Shown: positions 1 to 7,544, counted from the first letter of the stretch. The stretch: 11,506 bases of DNA from Thermoleophilia bacterium (GCA_025964455.1 JAOPYU010000113.1:1-11506); one strand, 5' to 3'. Notes: a model not told the origin generated them from the sequence alone. Numbers and translations are program-made.

Positions 1-2
1 CC

Positions 3-380
3 GGGACCACTACCGCCGTGCCGTGTGCCGCGGACTGCATCCCTGAGAGCACGCCCGTGGAGTGCACGACGGCTGATTGCATCCCGTCGTCTGCCGGCGG
101 TGCCGTGCCGATCGGATCTGGCAACGCGGTCGCGACGCTGCCGTTCACCGGCATCAGCGACATGCTCGCGCCGGCGCTGCTCGCACTGGTCGTCGTCCTC
201 GCGGGCGTCGTCGCCTGGCGCTGGGCACAGCTGCGCGAGGCCGTGGCAGCTGCTGCGAGCCGAGCACGAGACATGCCGCGCTACGGCGCCTCACCGACCC
301 GCACCGGTTACGAGGGTGCGCGACGACAGCTCGACATCGAGCAGCGCGCACGCCGCGTGTTCGAGCCGCGGGTCGCCTGA
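3..380 (+). CDS. C-terminal part of an LPFTG-anchored or membrane protein (5' end outside window)
   Basis: The reading frame is open to the left edge, so the true start is probably upstream; a GTG at 18 is only the first possible start inside the window. The visible N-terminal part is Cys-rich and holds two copies of an ADCIP motif about 14 residues apart (residues 5-9 and 19-23 counted from that GTG). A short Gly/Ala linker leads to LPFTG (residues 41-45), followed by a hydrophobic segment of about 20 residues and a basic stretch. This has the form of a sortase sorting signal or an LPxTG-like membrane anchor. Unlike classical sortase substrates, about 55 residues rich in Arg follow the membrane segment, so a cytoplasmic tail is likely. 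The function of the exported part is unknown. A hairpin closes the gene at 402-436. No sortase gene is in the window. Confidence 0.6.
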   Translation, partial: GTTTAVPCAADCIPESTPVECTTADCIPSSAGGAVPIGSGNAVATLPFTGISDMLAPALLALVVVLAGVVAWRWAQLREAVAAAASRARDMPRYGASPTRTGYEGARRQLDIEQRARRVFEPRVA

Positions 381-401
381 CCACGCACGACAGCTGATCG
401 C

Positions 402-436
402 AACGGGCCGCACTCCTTCGGGGGTGGCGGCCCGTT
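402..436. terminator. Hairpin between convergent genes (UUCG tetraloop)
   Basis: AACGGGCCGC (402-411) is the exact reverse complement of GCGGCCCGTT (427-436). ACTCC (412-416) also pairs with GGGGT (421-425) through one G-U pair, closing a C(UUCG)G tetraloop; G426 is bulged. The stem is about 15 bp and lies between the ends of two convergent genes, so it can serve both strands. There is no clear U-tract on either side. Confidence 0.7.
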
Positions 437-449
437 CGCGTCTTCTGGG

Positions 450-1583
450 TCAGCCCTCGCGCAGCAGCTCGAGCTCTTCCTCGACCACGGTGATCGCATC
501 ATCGATGCGGGCATCCAGGTCGGCGCCGGCGGACGCGACGTCGGCGTTTGCCCGGATCGCGTCGGGCAGCGTCATGGCAACCCCTCGCTCGAGCTCGAAC
601 AGTCGCGACGGATCGACGGCCGCGACCCCGTTGCTGGCGAGCGCCAGGCTCGATCGCTGCGCCGTGACCAGTTGCTGGAGCGCCTCGGCCTGCTCGCCGC
701 GCTCGGCAGCTTCGACCGCCGCCGCGACGCCGCGCTTGAGTGCGCGCAGCTGGTCCGGGGTCGAGGGGTCCGGCGGCGGAAACGCTGTATCGATCCCCGA
801 GGCGATCGCCACGTCCTCGGCGAGCCCGCTCAGCTCGCTCAGCACGGTCTCCGGATTGCGTGGATCGCCGGGCGGGGTGGGTCCGGGCGTCGCTCGGCGC
901 GTGATCGTGTCGAGCCGGGACCGCACGCCGGATCGGGTGGAGTCCGGTACCGCCTCCAGCTGCCGCGTGCTCGCATCGATGAGCTGGCCGTAGGCGGCGC
1001 GGTACTGCTCGACGTCGGTGATCTCGTCGTCGTCGCCCTCGAAGCTCGCCTCGTACGCCATGGCGGCCGCCACCAGCGTCTCGCTCAGGATGGCGCCGCG
1101 GAATGCGATGTCCTGACGCGCGGCCGGCTCGATGACGACGTCCTCCACGCGCCGAAGCACGACATCGGCCAGGCGCCGCACCTCGCGGTTGTAGCCTGCC
1201 GCTGCCGCCGGAGGGGTATCGCGCAGCCGCTCGAGCCCGATACGCACCGACCTGGCCAGCGCCGGATCGGAGCTGGTGAGGCGCGGCTCGATGACCGGCA
1301 GGTCGTTGGTGATGGTGGAATCCACCGCGTCGCGGGCGCCGTCCGGGTCGGAGACGCCGAGGGTGCGTGCGACGGCGAGCGCCCCGCGCAGGCGCACGAT
1401 CGCCTTCGCGCGCTCTGCTGCCGCGACCCCGAAGCGCTCGAACGGCATGGAACTCACGGCACCATTCGCCGAGTCGGGCGGATTCGGATCGACGATCGTC
1501 ACGGTGCGCGGCTCGCCGCATCCACCCAGCAGCAACGCGCCGAGCGCGAGCGCGAGGAGTCTGCGATTCGAGCCGGGACGCAT
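450..1583 (-). CDS. Uncharacterised lipoprotein, helical and acidic
   Basis: The 377-residue product starts with an Arg-rich n-region, a Leu/Ala hydrophobic core and a lipobox LGGC with the lipidated Cys at residue 22, so it should be exported and attached to the outer face of the membrane. I recognise no catalytic motif or named family. The mature part is rich in Ala, Arg, Asp and Glu and looks mostly alpha-helical. A Pro-rich stretch near residues 235-245 and another near 275-280 divide it into helical blocks, and the C-terminus ends in a Glu/Leu-rich helix. The start is chosen because the signal peptide begins there and a TAGGCT hexamer lies six bases upstream, as for a leaderless transcript. 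It is divergent from the small gene at 1645 and convergent with the LPFTG gene. Confidence 0.8.
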   Translation of the reverse strand: MRPGSNRRLLALALGALLLGGCGEPRTVTIVDPNPPDSANGAVSSMPFERFGVAAAERAKAIVRLRGALAVARTLGVSDPDGARDAVDSTITNDLPVIEPRLTSSDPALARSVRIGLERLRDTPPAAAAGYNREVRRLADVVLRRVEDVVIEPAARQDIAFRGAILSETLVAAAMAYEASFEGDDDEITDVEQYRAAYGQLIDASTRQLEAVPDSTRSGVRSRLDTITRRATPGPTPPGDPRNPETVLSELSGLAEDVAIASGIDTAFPPPDPSTPDQLRALKRGVAAAVEAAERGEQAEALQQLVTAQRSSLALASNGVAAVDPSRLFELERGVAMTLPDAIRANADVASAGADLDARIDDAITVVEEELELLREG

Positions 1584-1589
1584 GGCGAG

Positions 1590-1595
1590 AGCCTA
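1590..1595 (-). promoter_or_regulatory. Putative -10 hexamer of the lipoprotein gene (leaderless)
   Basis: On the minus strand TAGGCT (TANNNT form) ends six bases before the ATG at 1583, so the transcript would start at or next to the start codon. No convincing -35 is seen. Confidence 0.4.
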
Positions 1596-1631
1596 GGGGA
1601 TGGGCGAGACGCCTGCAGTCCACGTCCGGGG

Positions 1632-1637
1632 TACGCT
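1632..1637 (+). promoter_or_regulatory. Putative -10 hexamer of the 1645 gene (leaderless)
   Basis: TACGCT fits TANNNT and ends seven bases before the ATG at 1645. This supports 1645 over the upstream in-frame ATG at 1600 and implies a leaderless mRNA. No clear -35 is visible. Confidence 0.4.
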
Positions 1638-1644
1638 CCTGCGC

Positions 1645-1986
1645 ATGGATCACAGCCGCTTCGAGCTCGTCGTCGTCGCCTTCGTCCGGTCCACCGGCGG
1701 TCGCGTGCGCGTACTGATGGCAGTCGACCGCGACGGCGAGCAGCTCTTCGACGGCGAACCCGTGCTGCTCGTGGACCACCGGCCCGGGGACCATCACGAC
1801 GCGTTGGTGCTCGAGGGCCCGGACGGGCTGGATCCGTCAGCGGTGGCGGCGGTGCGCGCGGCAGGCTCTGCCGTACTCGTCGCGCTCGTGGAGGGGGCCT
1901 TCACGGACGACGGGAGCTTCGACGGAACCCGCATGCTCGACCGCCCCGTGACGTTACGTCTTCCGAACCGAGCGTTCGACATGTGA
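1645..1986 (+). CDS. Small hypothetical protein, 113 aa
   Basis: This short acidic protein starts MDHSRFELVVVAF and has alternating hydrophobic and charged stretches, suggesting a compact beta-rich cytosolic fold. It has no signal peptide, membrane segment, Cys pair or catalytic motif that I recognise, and I cannot name a family. The start at 1645 is preferred because a TACGCT hexamer lies seven bases upstream. The in-frame ATG at 1600 would add 15 residues and lies almost against the divergent lipoprotein start. The gene precedes the ABC importer operon by 66 bases, and a GGGCC/GGCCC hairpin at 2014-2027 separates them, so cotranscription is uncertain. Confidence 0.6.
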   Translation: MDHSRFELVVVAFVRSTGGRVRVLMAVDRDGEQLFDGEPVLLVDHRPGDHHDALVLEGPDGLDPSAVAAVRAAGSAVLVALVEGAFTDDGSFDGTRMLDRPVTLRLPNRAFDM

Positions 1987-2013
1987 GAACCGCGGGTATG
2001 CGCCCGTCGATCG

Positions 2014-2034
2014 GGGCCGCACGGCCCATACCGT
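2014..2034 (+). promoter_or_regulatory. Hairpin and putative -10 before the ABC importer operon
   Basis: GGGCC (2014-2018) and GGCCC (2023-2027) form a short hairpin. TACCGT (2029-2034), a TANNNT hexamer, follows at once and lies 18 bases before the ATG at 2053, leaving a leader of about 12 bases with a GAGG ribosome-binding site at 2044-2047. The hairpin could be the end of the previous transcript or an operator. No good -35 is seen. Confidence 0.35.
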
Positions 2035-2052
2035 TGTGCTGACGAGGTCACC

Positions 2053-2910
2053 ATGCGCGCATCGAAGCCCTTCCTGCTCCTGCTCACCCTCCTCGCCGCG
2101 ATGGCGTTTGCCGCGGGATGTGGCAGCGACGACGGCAACGACAATGGCGGCGGGTCGGGCAGCAAGTCAGGTGCCAAGACGCCGGCCCCGCTCAAGTCCG
2201 GTGGCGAGTTCGTGGTCTGCACCGACGTGCCGTACCCGCCCGCCGAGTACCTCGAGGGTGACAAGTTCGTCGGCTACGAGATCGACGTCATGAACGAGGT
2301 CGCCAAGCGCCTCGGCACCGACGCCGAGTACGAGAAGACGCTCTTCGACTCGATCATCCCCTCGCTCAATGCCAAGAAGTGCGACGCGATCATCTCCAGC
2401 ATGAACGTGAACCCGGAGCGCGAGAAGCAGGTCAACTTCGTCACCTACATGGAGATCGGCCAGTCGATCATGGTGCAGACCGGCGACGCGGAGGGCATCT
2501 CGTCGCTCGACGACCTCGCGGGCAAGTCGGTCGCCGTCCAGGTCGGCACCACGCTCAAGGATGCGGTCGATGCCAAGAGCAAGGAGCTCAAGGCGGCGGG
2601 CAAGGATCCGATCGACGTGCAGACCTTCCCCGACGGTGGCGCCGCCGCAGCCGCGCTCAAGGGTGACAAGGTCGACGCCTTCTTCGCCGACAGCCCGGTC
2701 GTGGCCGAGTACGTCAACAAGGACAAGGACGCCTTCGAGTTTGCGGGTGAGCCGATCGATCCGATCGCGGTGGGCATCGCCACGCGCAAGGCCGACACGG
2801 AGCTCAACGACGCGATCCAGGACGCGATGGACGAGATGTACTCCGACGGCGAGATGGAGAAGATCCTCTCGAAGTGGAAGGTCGAGGACTTCGCCCTCAA
2901 GGGGAACTAG
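2053..2910 (+). CDS. Amino-acid ABC transporter substrate-binding lipoprotein (family 3)
   Basis: This 285-residue extracytoplasmic solute-binding protein delivers a polar amino acid to the membrane permease encoded next. A signal peptide ends in AAGC (lipidated Cys at residue 23), followed by a Gly/Ser/Asp-rich linker to about residue 45. The binding domain (about 50-280) carries family-3 hallmarks. These are the DVPYPPAEY start, VGYEIDVMNEVAKRLG, NPEREKQVNFV with the Arg expected to hold the substrate carboxylate, VQVGTT, and DAFFADSP with the Asp expected to bind the amino group. Length and order match GlnH/HisJ-like proteins, but the exact substrate cannot be read from the sequence. It is the first gene of a three-gene operon, and its stop codon directly abuts the permease start. 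Confidence 0.95.
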   Translation: MRASKPFLLLLTLLAAMAFAAGCGSDDGNDNGGGSGSKSGAKTPAPLKSGGEFVVCTDVPYPPAEYLEGDKFVGYEIDVMNEVAKRLGTDAEYEKTLFDSIIPSLNAKKCDAIISSMNVNPEREKQVNFVTYMEIGQSIMVQTGDAEGISSLDDLAGKSVAVQVGTTLKDAVDAKSKELKAAGKDPIDVQTFPDGGAAAAALKGDKVDAFFADSPVVAEYVNKDKDAFEFAGEPIDPIAVGIATRKADTELNDAIQDAMDEMYSDGEMEKILSKWKVEDFALKGN

Positions 2911-3702
2911 GTGCCGCCCCTGCTCCACGCGGCATTCGACGTCGGGTACTTCCTCGATCGACTCCAACCGGACGAGCTGCTCTGGCGCGCGCTCTGGTAC
3001 ACGGTGCTCATCAGCGTCGTGGCACAGGTGCTCGGCACGATCCTCGGCGTGATCAGCGCGTCGTTCGCGCTGAGCCGGCGCGGACCGCTGCGTGCGATCG
3101 CGGGCGTGTACGTGTGGGTGTTCCGTGGGACGCCGGTCATCCTCCAGATCGTGTTCTGGTACAACGGGATGACGCTGCTGCTCGGCTACGACCTGTTCCC
3201 GCGCGTGATGCAGATAGGGCCGTTCGAGCTCAAGGGTGCAATTGCCGCCGGCATCGTGGCGCTCGCCATGAACGAGGGCGCCTACATGAGCGAGATCGTG
3301 CGGGCCGGCATCCTCTCGGTTGACGAGGGCCAGGTCGAGGCGGCGCTCGTGGTGGGGATGACCGAGGAGCAGGCGACGCGCCGGATCGTCCTGCCGCAGG
3401 CAGCGCGCCTGATCGTGCCGGGCCTGGGCAACGAGTTCAACAACATGCTCAAGACCTCGTCGCTCGTCAGCGTGATCGGCGTGACCGAGCTGTACCAGGA
3501 GGGGCAGATCGCGGTCAGCTCGACGTTCCAGTACCCCGAGGTCTTCATGGCGGTGGCGGCGTGGTATCTCGTGCTGACATCCCTGTGGATGCTCGTGCAG
3601 GTGCAGATCGAGCGGGCGCTCGGGCGCAGTGACCGGATCGCGGGCGAGACGTTCCTCGCACGGCTGCTCGGCGCGGGCCAACGCAGGAAGACGTACTCAT
3701 GA
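2911..3702 (+). CDS. Amino-acid ABC transporter permease (HisM/GlnP-like)
   Basis: This is the 263-residue transmembrane subunit of the importer, which forms the channel for a polar amino acid. Several hydrophobic helices are visible, beginning near residue 25. The [16 protein letters not shown] segment is typical of the His/Glu/Gln/Arg/opine permease family. The EAA loop that docks on the ATPase starts at residue 143 ([12 protein letters not shown]) and ends in VLPQA. The GTG start at 2911 directly follows the TAG of the binding-protein gene and has AAGGGG upstream. Its stop overlaps the ATPase start (ATGA), which suggests translational coupling. Only one permease gene is present, so a homodimeric channel is likely. 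Confidence 0.95.
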   Translation: MPPLLHAAFDVGYFLDRLQPDELLWRALWYTVLISVVAQVLGTILGVISASFALSRRGPLRAIAGVYVWVFRGTPVILQIVFWYNGMTLLLGYDLFPRVMQIGPFELKGAIAAGIVALAMNEGAYMSEIVRAGILSVDEGQVEAALVVGMTEEQATRRIVLPQAARLIVPGLGNEFNNMLKTSSLVSVIGVTELYQEGQIAVSSTFQYPEVFMAVAAWYLVLTSLWMLVQVQIERALGRSDRIAGETFLARLLGAGQRRKTYS

Positions 3703-4526
3703 CGGACTCGCGCCCGCACGGCGGCATCGCCGACGTGATACCCGACGCTCCCGACGGCGATCGCCCGATGGTCGATGCGCGAAGCGTCGTCAAGCGCTAC
3801 GGCGACCTCACCGTGCTGCGCGATGTGTCGCTCGAGGTGGCGCCGCGCGAGACGGTCTGCATCATCGGACCGTCAGGATCTGGCAAGACGACCTTCCTGC
3901 GCTGCCTCAACCGGCTCGAGGCGATCGACGGCGGCTCGATCGAGATCGAGGGGCGCCCGATCGGGGCGACGCGCACCGGCGGCATGTTCGACCGCGCGCG
4001 CCGACGTGAGCTGGCGAGCCAGCGCAGCGAGATCGGCTTCGTGTTCCAGCGTTTCAACCTGTGGCCGAACCGCACGGTTCTCGACAACGTGACCTACGGC
4101 CCGCGCCGGGTGCGCGGGATCGACCGCGCGACGGCGGAGGCCGACGCGCGCGAGCTGCTCGAGAAGGTCGGCCTCGCGGAGAAGGAAGCCGAGTACCCCA
4201 AGCGGCTGAGCGGCGGGCAGCAGCAGCGCGTCGCGATCGCCCGGGCGCTCGCGATGCGCCCGAGGATCATGCTCTTCGACGAGCCGACGAGCGCACTCGA
4301 CCCCGAGATGGTGGGCGAGGTGCTCGACGTGATGCGCGCACTGGCGACCGGCGGCATGACGATGGTGGTCGTGACGCACGAGATGGGATTCGCGCGCCAG
4401 GTGGCTGACCGCGTGCTCGTGATGGACGCGGGGATCATCGTCGAGGAAGGCACGCCGGACCAGGTGTTCGACGCACCGAGGTCCGATCGCGCGAAGGAGT
4501 TCCTCTCGCGCGTGCTGCAGCACTGA
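3699..4526 (+). CDS. Amino-acid ABC transporter ATP-binding protein (GlnQ/HisP-like)
   Basis: This is the 275-residue cytoplasmic ATPase that powers the importer. All key motifs are intact: Walker [10 protein letters not shown] (57-65), Q-loop Gln117 in [10 protein letters not shown], signature LSGGQQQR (170-177), Walker B with D-loop [12 protein letters not shown] (190-201) and the H-loop His227. The FNLWP and [17 protein letters not shown] segments are typical of polar amino-acid importers. The ATG at 3699 overlaps the permease stop and has AGGAAG upstream. It gives about 24 extra N-terminal residues compared with typical family members; an in-frame ATG at 3768 would remove them. The gene ends 23 bases before the stop of the convergent photolyase. 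Confidence 0.96.
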   Translation: MTDSRPHGGIADVIPDAPDGDRPMVDARSVVKRYGDLTVLRDVSLEVAPRETVCIIGPSGSGKTTFLRCLNRLEAIDGGSIEIEGRPIGATRTGGMFDRARRRELASQRSEIGFVFQRFNLWPNRTVLDNVTYGPRRVRGIDRATAEADARELLEKVGLAEKEAEYPKRLSGGQQQRVAIARALAMRPRIMLFDEPTSALDPEMVGEVLDVMRALATGGMTMVVVTHEMGFARQVADRVLVMDAGIIVEEGTPDQVFDAPRSDRAKEFLSRVLQH

Positions 4527-4549
4527 CGGATCCCAGGTGCGGGGCGGTG

Positions 4550-6115
4550 TCAGTCGAGCAGTGACGGGGTCGCCGAGGCGTACCAGCCGGGATCGATGAG
4601 GGCGGCGCCGCGCAGGCCGCCCCAGCGCGCGACGTACGCGCGCGAGTCGAACTTGCGGCCGGTGGACGCGAGCGACATGTAGCGCACCTGACCGAAGATG
4701 GGCCGCTCGGTCCAGGGGCGGTCGTGGACGCCGGCGATCGCCCAGGCGACCCCGACGATCCCGTTGGGATCGCGCCCGTCGAGCTGCCACCGATCGTTGA
4801 GTCGCAGCGCGACGTCGAACGCCTCGGCGGGATCGGCGTGCCACTCGAGCAGCTTCTTGGCCCAGTACATGCGCACGTAGCCGTGCATGTGCCCGCGCGC
4901 GACGAGCTGGCGCTGCGACGCGTTCCAGAGCGGGTCGTGGGTGTCGCCGTGCTCGAGCTGATCCCAGGAGTACGACCACTCGCGCGGATCCGAGGCGTGG
5001 AGCGCGAGGGTCTTCCGGGCCCAGTCGGGGGCGCCGGCGAGCGACGATGCGTCGGGGTTCCAGCGCACGAAGTTCCAGGCGAGCTCGCGGCGCACCACCA
5101 GCTCCTCGACGAACGCCGCGACGTCCTCGGCAGGGGCGTCGGATGCGCGTGCCTGGCCGACGGCTTCGTGTACGGACAGGTGCCCGAGGTGGAGCGAGTG
5201 GGAGAGGCGACTGGTCGCGTCGAGCTCCGGCTTGTTGCGTCGGGTCGCGTAGCCCGCGAGCTCGCGGTCGACGAACTCACGGACGCGGGAGCGGGCGGCG
5301 ACGGCGCCGAACCCGATGCCGGTCACCGGGCCGGCGAGCTGGGGCGTGCCGGCGGCGATCGCATCGGCGAGGTGGCGGGTGGGGTCGATGTCGGTCGCGG
5401 CGTCGCTGGCCGGACCGAACACGGTGACGTCGCGCAGCGAGGACGCCGAGGCGGGAAGGCCGCGATCAGGAGGGCGTGGACCGGAGTGGTCGTGGCCGAG
5501 CTCCCGATCGAAGGTGGCGAGCACGCGGTGGATGCGCGGGCGGATCGTGCGAGCGGCGTACTCCCGCTTGCCGAGCACGGCACCGGGGACGATCACGTCC
5601 GCGTCCACCGACACGAGCGGGACGCCGAGGCGCGCCGCCACGGCCGCGCGTCCGCGGCGGGCGCGCGGCATCACGTCCTCGTCGGTGATGACGAGCGCCG
5701 CGTGCAGCGCATCGCGGGCGGCGACGGTGTCGACGGTCGGGCCGCCCCGATGGACCATGACCACGTGTGCGCCGCGGGCGCGGCACGAATCGAAGGCGTC
5801 GCCGAGCCCGCGCAGCACGTGGTCGACGTGGCGTGCCTCAGTGCCGGTGGGTCCGGCCACGAGCCGGAACACCACGACGAGCGGCAGGTCGAGCGCACGG
5901 GCCGCCGCGATCGCGGAGTCGAGGGCGAGGTTGTGCTCGCCGCGCTGTGCGCGCGCCATCCAGTAGATGACCGACCGACCATCCGGGTCGTGCGTCGGGT
6001 GCTCGTTCCACGCCAGCAGGCGCTCGGGCGCGCACTCGTGGACGTCGAGGGCGGCGAAGGTGCGCCGCGCGAGCTCCTGGCGCGCCGGCGTGGCGGGGGT
6101 CGTGAGGGGCGGCAT
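4550..6115 (-). CDS. phr: Class II deoxyribodipyrimidine (CPD) photolyase
   Basis: This FAD enzyme uses blue/near-UV light to split cyclobutane pyrimidine dimers in DNA. Both class II signatures are present: FVEELVVRRELAWNF (335-349) and GVHDRPWTERPIFGQVRYM (462-480); the second has Gln where Lys is usual. The N-terminal antenna-type half contains LLAWNEHPTHDPDGRSVIYWMARAQR-like features (about 33-58), and the C-terminal half is the FAD-binding helical domain. At 521 residues it is somewhat longer than many class II enzymes. The ATG at 6115 is chosen because the frame upstream is antisense to the sirtuin gene and has no photolyase character. It is divergent from the sirtuin gene across 20 bases and convergent with the importer ATPase. 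Confidence 0.95.
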   Translation of the reverse strand: MPPLTTPATPARQELARRTFAALDVHECAPERLLAWNEHPTHDPDGRSVIYWMARAQRGEHNLALDSAIAAARALDLPLVVVFRLVAGPTGTEARHVDHVLRGLGDAFDSCRARGAHVVMVHRGGPTVDTVAARDALHAALVITDEDVMPRARRGRAAVAARLGVPLVSVDADVIVPGAVLGKREYAARTIRPRIHRVLATFDRELGHDHSGPRPPDRGLPASASSLRDVTVFGPASDAATDIDPTRHLADAIAAGTPQLAGPVTGIGFGAVAARSRVREFVDRELAGYATRRNKPELDATSRLSHSLHLGHLSVHEAVGQARASDAPAEDVAAFVEELVVRRELAWNFVRWNPDASSLAGAPDWARKTLALHASDPREWSYSWDQLEHGDTHDPLWNASQRQLVARGHMHGYVRMYWAKKLLEWHADPAEAFDVALRLNDRWQLDGRDPNGIVGVAWAIAGVHDRPWTERPIFGQVRYMSLASTGRKFDSRAYVARWGGLRGAALIDPGWYASATPSLLD

Positions 6116-6135
6116 GCACCTGTAGATTCGCACGG
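6116..6135. promoter_or_regulatory. 20-bp divergent promoter region between photolyase and sirtuin genes
   Basis: On the plus strand TAGATT (6123-6128) ends seven bases before the sirtuin ATG at 6136, as expected for a leaderless start. On the minus strand the same six bases read AATCTA and end seven bases before the photolyase ATG at 6115. The two transcription starts would compete for nearly the same site, with -35 contacts inside the opposing coding regions. The plus-strand hexamer fits TANNNT; the minus-strand one is weak. Confidence 0.4.
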
Positions 6136-6933
6136 ATGGCTCATTCGGATGACCCAACGCCCCAGGGCGAACACCCGCGCGCGAGCGATGCCCAGGTGGC
6201 GGCGCTCGCTGCGGAGCTCGAGCGGTCCGACTGCACCTTCGTGCTCTCCGGCGCCGGCATGTCGACCGAGAGCGGCCTGCCGGACTACCGTGGGCCGAGT
6301 GGCATGTGGCGCAATCGACGGTTCGAGGAGCTCGCCTCGATCGAGGCCATGCGCCGCGAACCGGCGGAGTTCTGGGAGTTCTACCGGATGCGGCTCGACC
6401 ACCTCGGCGCCGCCGAACCCAACGCCGGCCACCGCGCCCTGGCTCGCCTGCAGGACGCCGGCGTGGTCGAGCGAGTCGTGACGCAGAACGTGGACGGCCT
6501 GCACCAGGCGGCCGGCAGCGACGACGTGCTCGAGCTGCACGGGTCCCTTCGCGTGGCGCGATGTCGCAGCTGCGGTCGTGAGCTGCCGATCGAGGCGGCG
6601 CGCGACCGCTGGGCGGCGGATCCCGACGCGGTGCCGCATTGCGACTGCGGGCACGTGCTCGGCCCGGGTGTCGTGCTGTTCGGCGAGCCCCTGCCGCTCG
6701 CGATCGAGCGGGCGTTCGAACTCGCCGAGCGCGCGACACTCTCGATCGCGCTGGGAACCAGCCTGGAAGTGTTCCCGGCAGCGCACCTGCCACTGGTGAC
6801 GGTCGAGCGTGGCGGCGCGCTCGGCATCGTGACCCAGGGGCGGACGGGCTTCGACGACATCGCGGCCGTCCGCATCGACGCGCGGCTCGGCGACGTGCTT
6901 CCGCGGGTCGCTTCGCTCCTGCTCGACGCCTGA
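6136..6933 (+). CDS. NAD-dependent protein deacylase, Sir2 (sirtuin) family
   Basis: This enzyme removes acyl groups from protein lysines using NAD+, producing nicotinamide and O-acyl-ADP-ribose. The 265-residue protein has the complete motif set: GAGMSTESGLPDYRG (39-53), TQNVDGLH (116-123), the catalytic His135 in ELHG, a zinc-binding C143-X2-C146 paired with C169-X-C171, and GTSLEVFPA (207-215). A Y83-X2-R86 pair in EFYRMR aligns by eye with the Tyr/Arg of CobB and SIRT5 that select succinyl- or malonyl-lysine, so acyl groups other than acetyl are possible. The C-terminus is short but reaches the usual final helix. It is divergent from the photolyase gene and probably leaderless. Confidence 0.93.
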   Translation: MAHSDDPTPQGEHPRASDAQVAALAAELERSDCTFVLSGAGMSTESGLPDYRGPSGMWRNRRFEELASIEAMRREPAEFWEFYRMRLDHLGAAEPNAGHRALARLQDAGVVERVVTQNVDGLHQAAGSDDVLELHGSLRVARCRSCGRELPIEAARDRWAADPDAVPHCDCGHVLGPGVVLFGEPLPLAIERAFELAERATLSIALGTSLEVFPAAHLPLVTVERGGALGIVTQGRTGFDDIAAVRIDARLGDVLPRVASLLLDA

Positions 6934-6952
6934 ACCGGGTGGATTCCGGGGG

Positions 6953-6989
6953 TGGCCGCCTTCGGCACACCCGTGGCCCTCGGCGGCCA
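6953..6989 (+). terminator. Possible hairpin after the sirtuin gene
   Basis: TGGCCGCC (6953-6960) pairs perfectly with GGCGGCCA (6982-6989) around a 21-base loop, 20 bases after the sirtuin stop. There is no U-tract, so it is a weak terminator candidate. Confidence 0.3.
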
Positions 6990-7092
6990 GCGACCCTCCG
7001 ATCGCGACGTCGGCGCCGGTCGCCATCGCGACATGTGGGTGATGGTCCCCACCGGGACCGCGCCATTCAGGACCTCGGGAGGGTCAGGGAGC

Positions 7093-7449
7093 ATGTCAGT
7101 CAGCATCAGCAACATTCGTCAGACGGTCTCGCAGCAGTCGGGACCCACGTCGACCTCGCGCTTCGCGACGGTTGCCAAGCACGCGGTCATCGGCGGTGCA
7201 CTCGGCGCTGCTGCCGGCGCGGCCCTGTCCTTCACGGCGTTGCCGTTCATCGGGGCGTTCTCCGCACCGATCGCCGCTGCCATCGGCGGCGCTGCCGGGC
7301 TCGTGCTCGGTGGTCTCATCGGCCTGCTCCGGACGCGTGGATCGAGCGACGGCGCGCACGTCGGCGCCCGCATGATCCAGTCGCCGCCCCCGGCGCCTCG
7401 CAACGGCGCGGGCAACACGCCCCCGCCCCCGCCGCCGCTGCCGCGCTGA
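7093..7449 (+). CDS. Small glycine-zipper membrane protein with polyproline tail
   Basis: The product has 118 residues and no recognised family. A short polar N-terminus (1-30) is followed by two hydrophobic Gly/Ala-rich segments (about 31-53 and 56-79). The first has G34, G38 and G42 at four-residue spacing. The second has G65, G69, G73 and G77, a regular GXXXG ladder (glycine zipper) that favours tight helix packing or oligomerisation in membranes. The tail is Pro-rich and ends in six prolines followed by LPR. The start at 7093 is chosen because GGAGGG lies nine bases upstream and the more upstream in-frame codons give Arg/Gly-rich sequence unlike the rest. It is convergent with the LPMTG gene. 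Confidence 0.6.
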   Translation: MSVSISNIRQTVSQQSGPTSTSRFATVAKHAVIGGALGAAAGAALSFTALPFIGAFSAPIAAAIGGAAGLVLGGLIGLLRTRGSSDGAHVGARMIQSPPPAPRNGAGNTPPPPPPLPR

Positions 7450-7476
7450 TCCGCGCGTCGCCACCAGTCAGATGCA

Positions 7477-7519
7477 TGCACGTGCGCGCCGTGGTCCTGG
7501 ACCATGGCGCGCACGTGTG
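7477..7519. terminator. Very strong hairpin between convergent genes
   Basis: ACGTGCGCGCCGTGGTCC (7480-7497) pairs with GGACCATGGCGCGCACGT (7499-7516) along all 18 positions, with one G-U pair. Three more pairs outside bring the helix to 21 bp. The centre is a single base, so the innermost pairs must open to form a loop. It lies 28 bases after one stop and 26 bases before the other. With no U-tract on either side, it would act as a bidirectional structural terminator or protect 3' ends. Confidence 0.65.
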
Positions 7520-7544
7520 AGTCCAGAGGGTTCGCGGGCGGGTC

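Noticed and set aside
419..428. The 10-mer CGGGGGTGGC, also found at 6947-6956 and 8707-8716, as a C6 RNA target motif
   Set aside because: In such a GC-rich window three copies of a G-rich 10-mer are only mildly surprising; one copy lies inside a terminator hairpin and none is at a clear translation start.
672..2042. Long plus-strand frame opposite the lipoprotein gene
   Set aside because: It is antisense to a gene with a clear lipobox signal peptide, overlaps the small gene at 1645 in another frame and shows only Arg-rich composition typical of GC-rich shadows.
4522..4554. ACTGAC/GTCAGT stem spanning the stops of the ABC ATPase and photolyase genes as a terminator
   Set aside because: It has only six pairs around a 21-base loop and no U-tract; this is too weak to call.
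6116..7066. N-terminal extension of the photolyase reading frame over the sirtuin gene
   Set aside because: The added sequence is Arg/Pro/Ala-rich shadow of the sirtuin coding strand with no domain. The photolyase-like sequence begins after the ATG at 6115.
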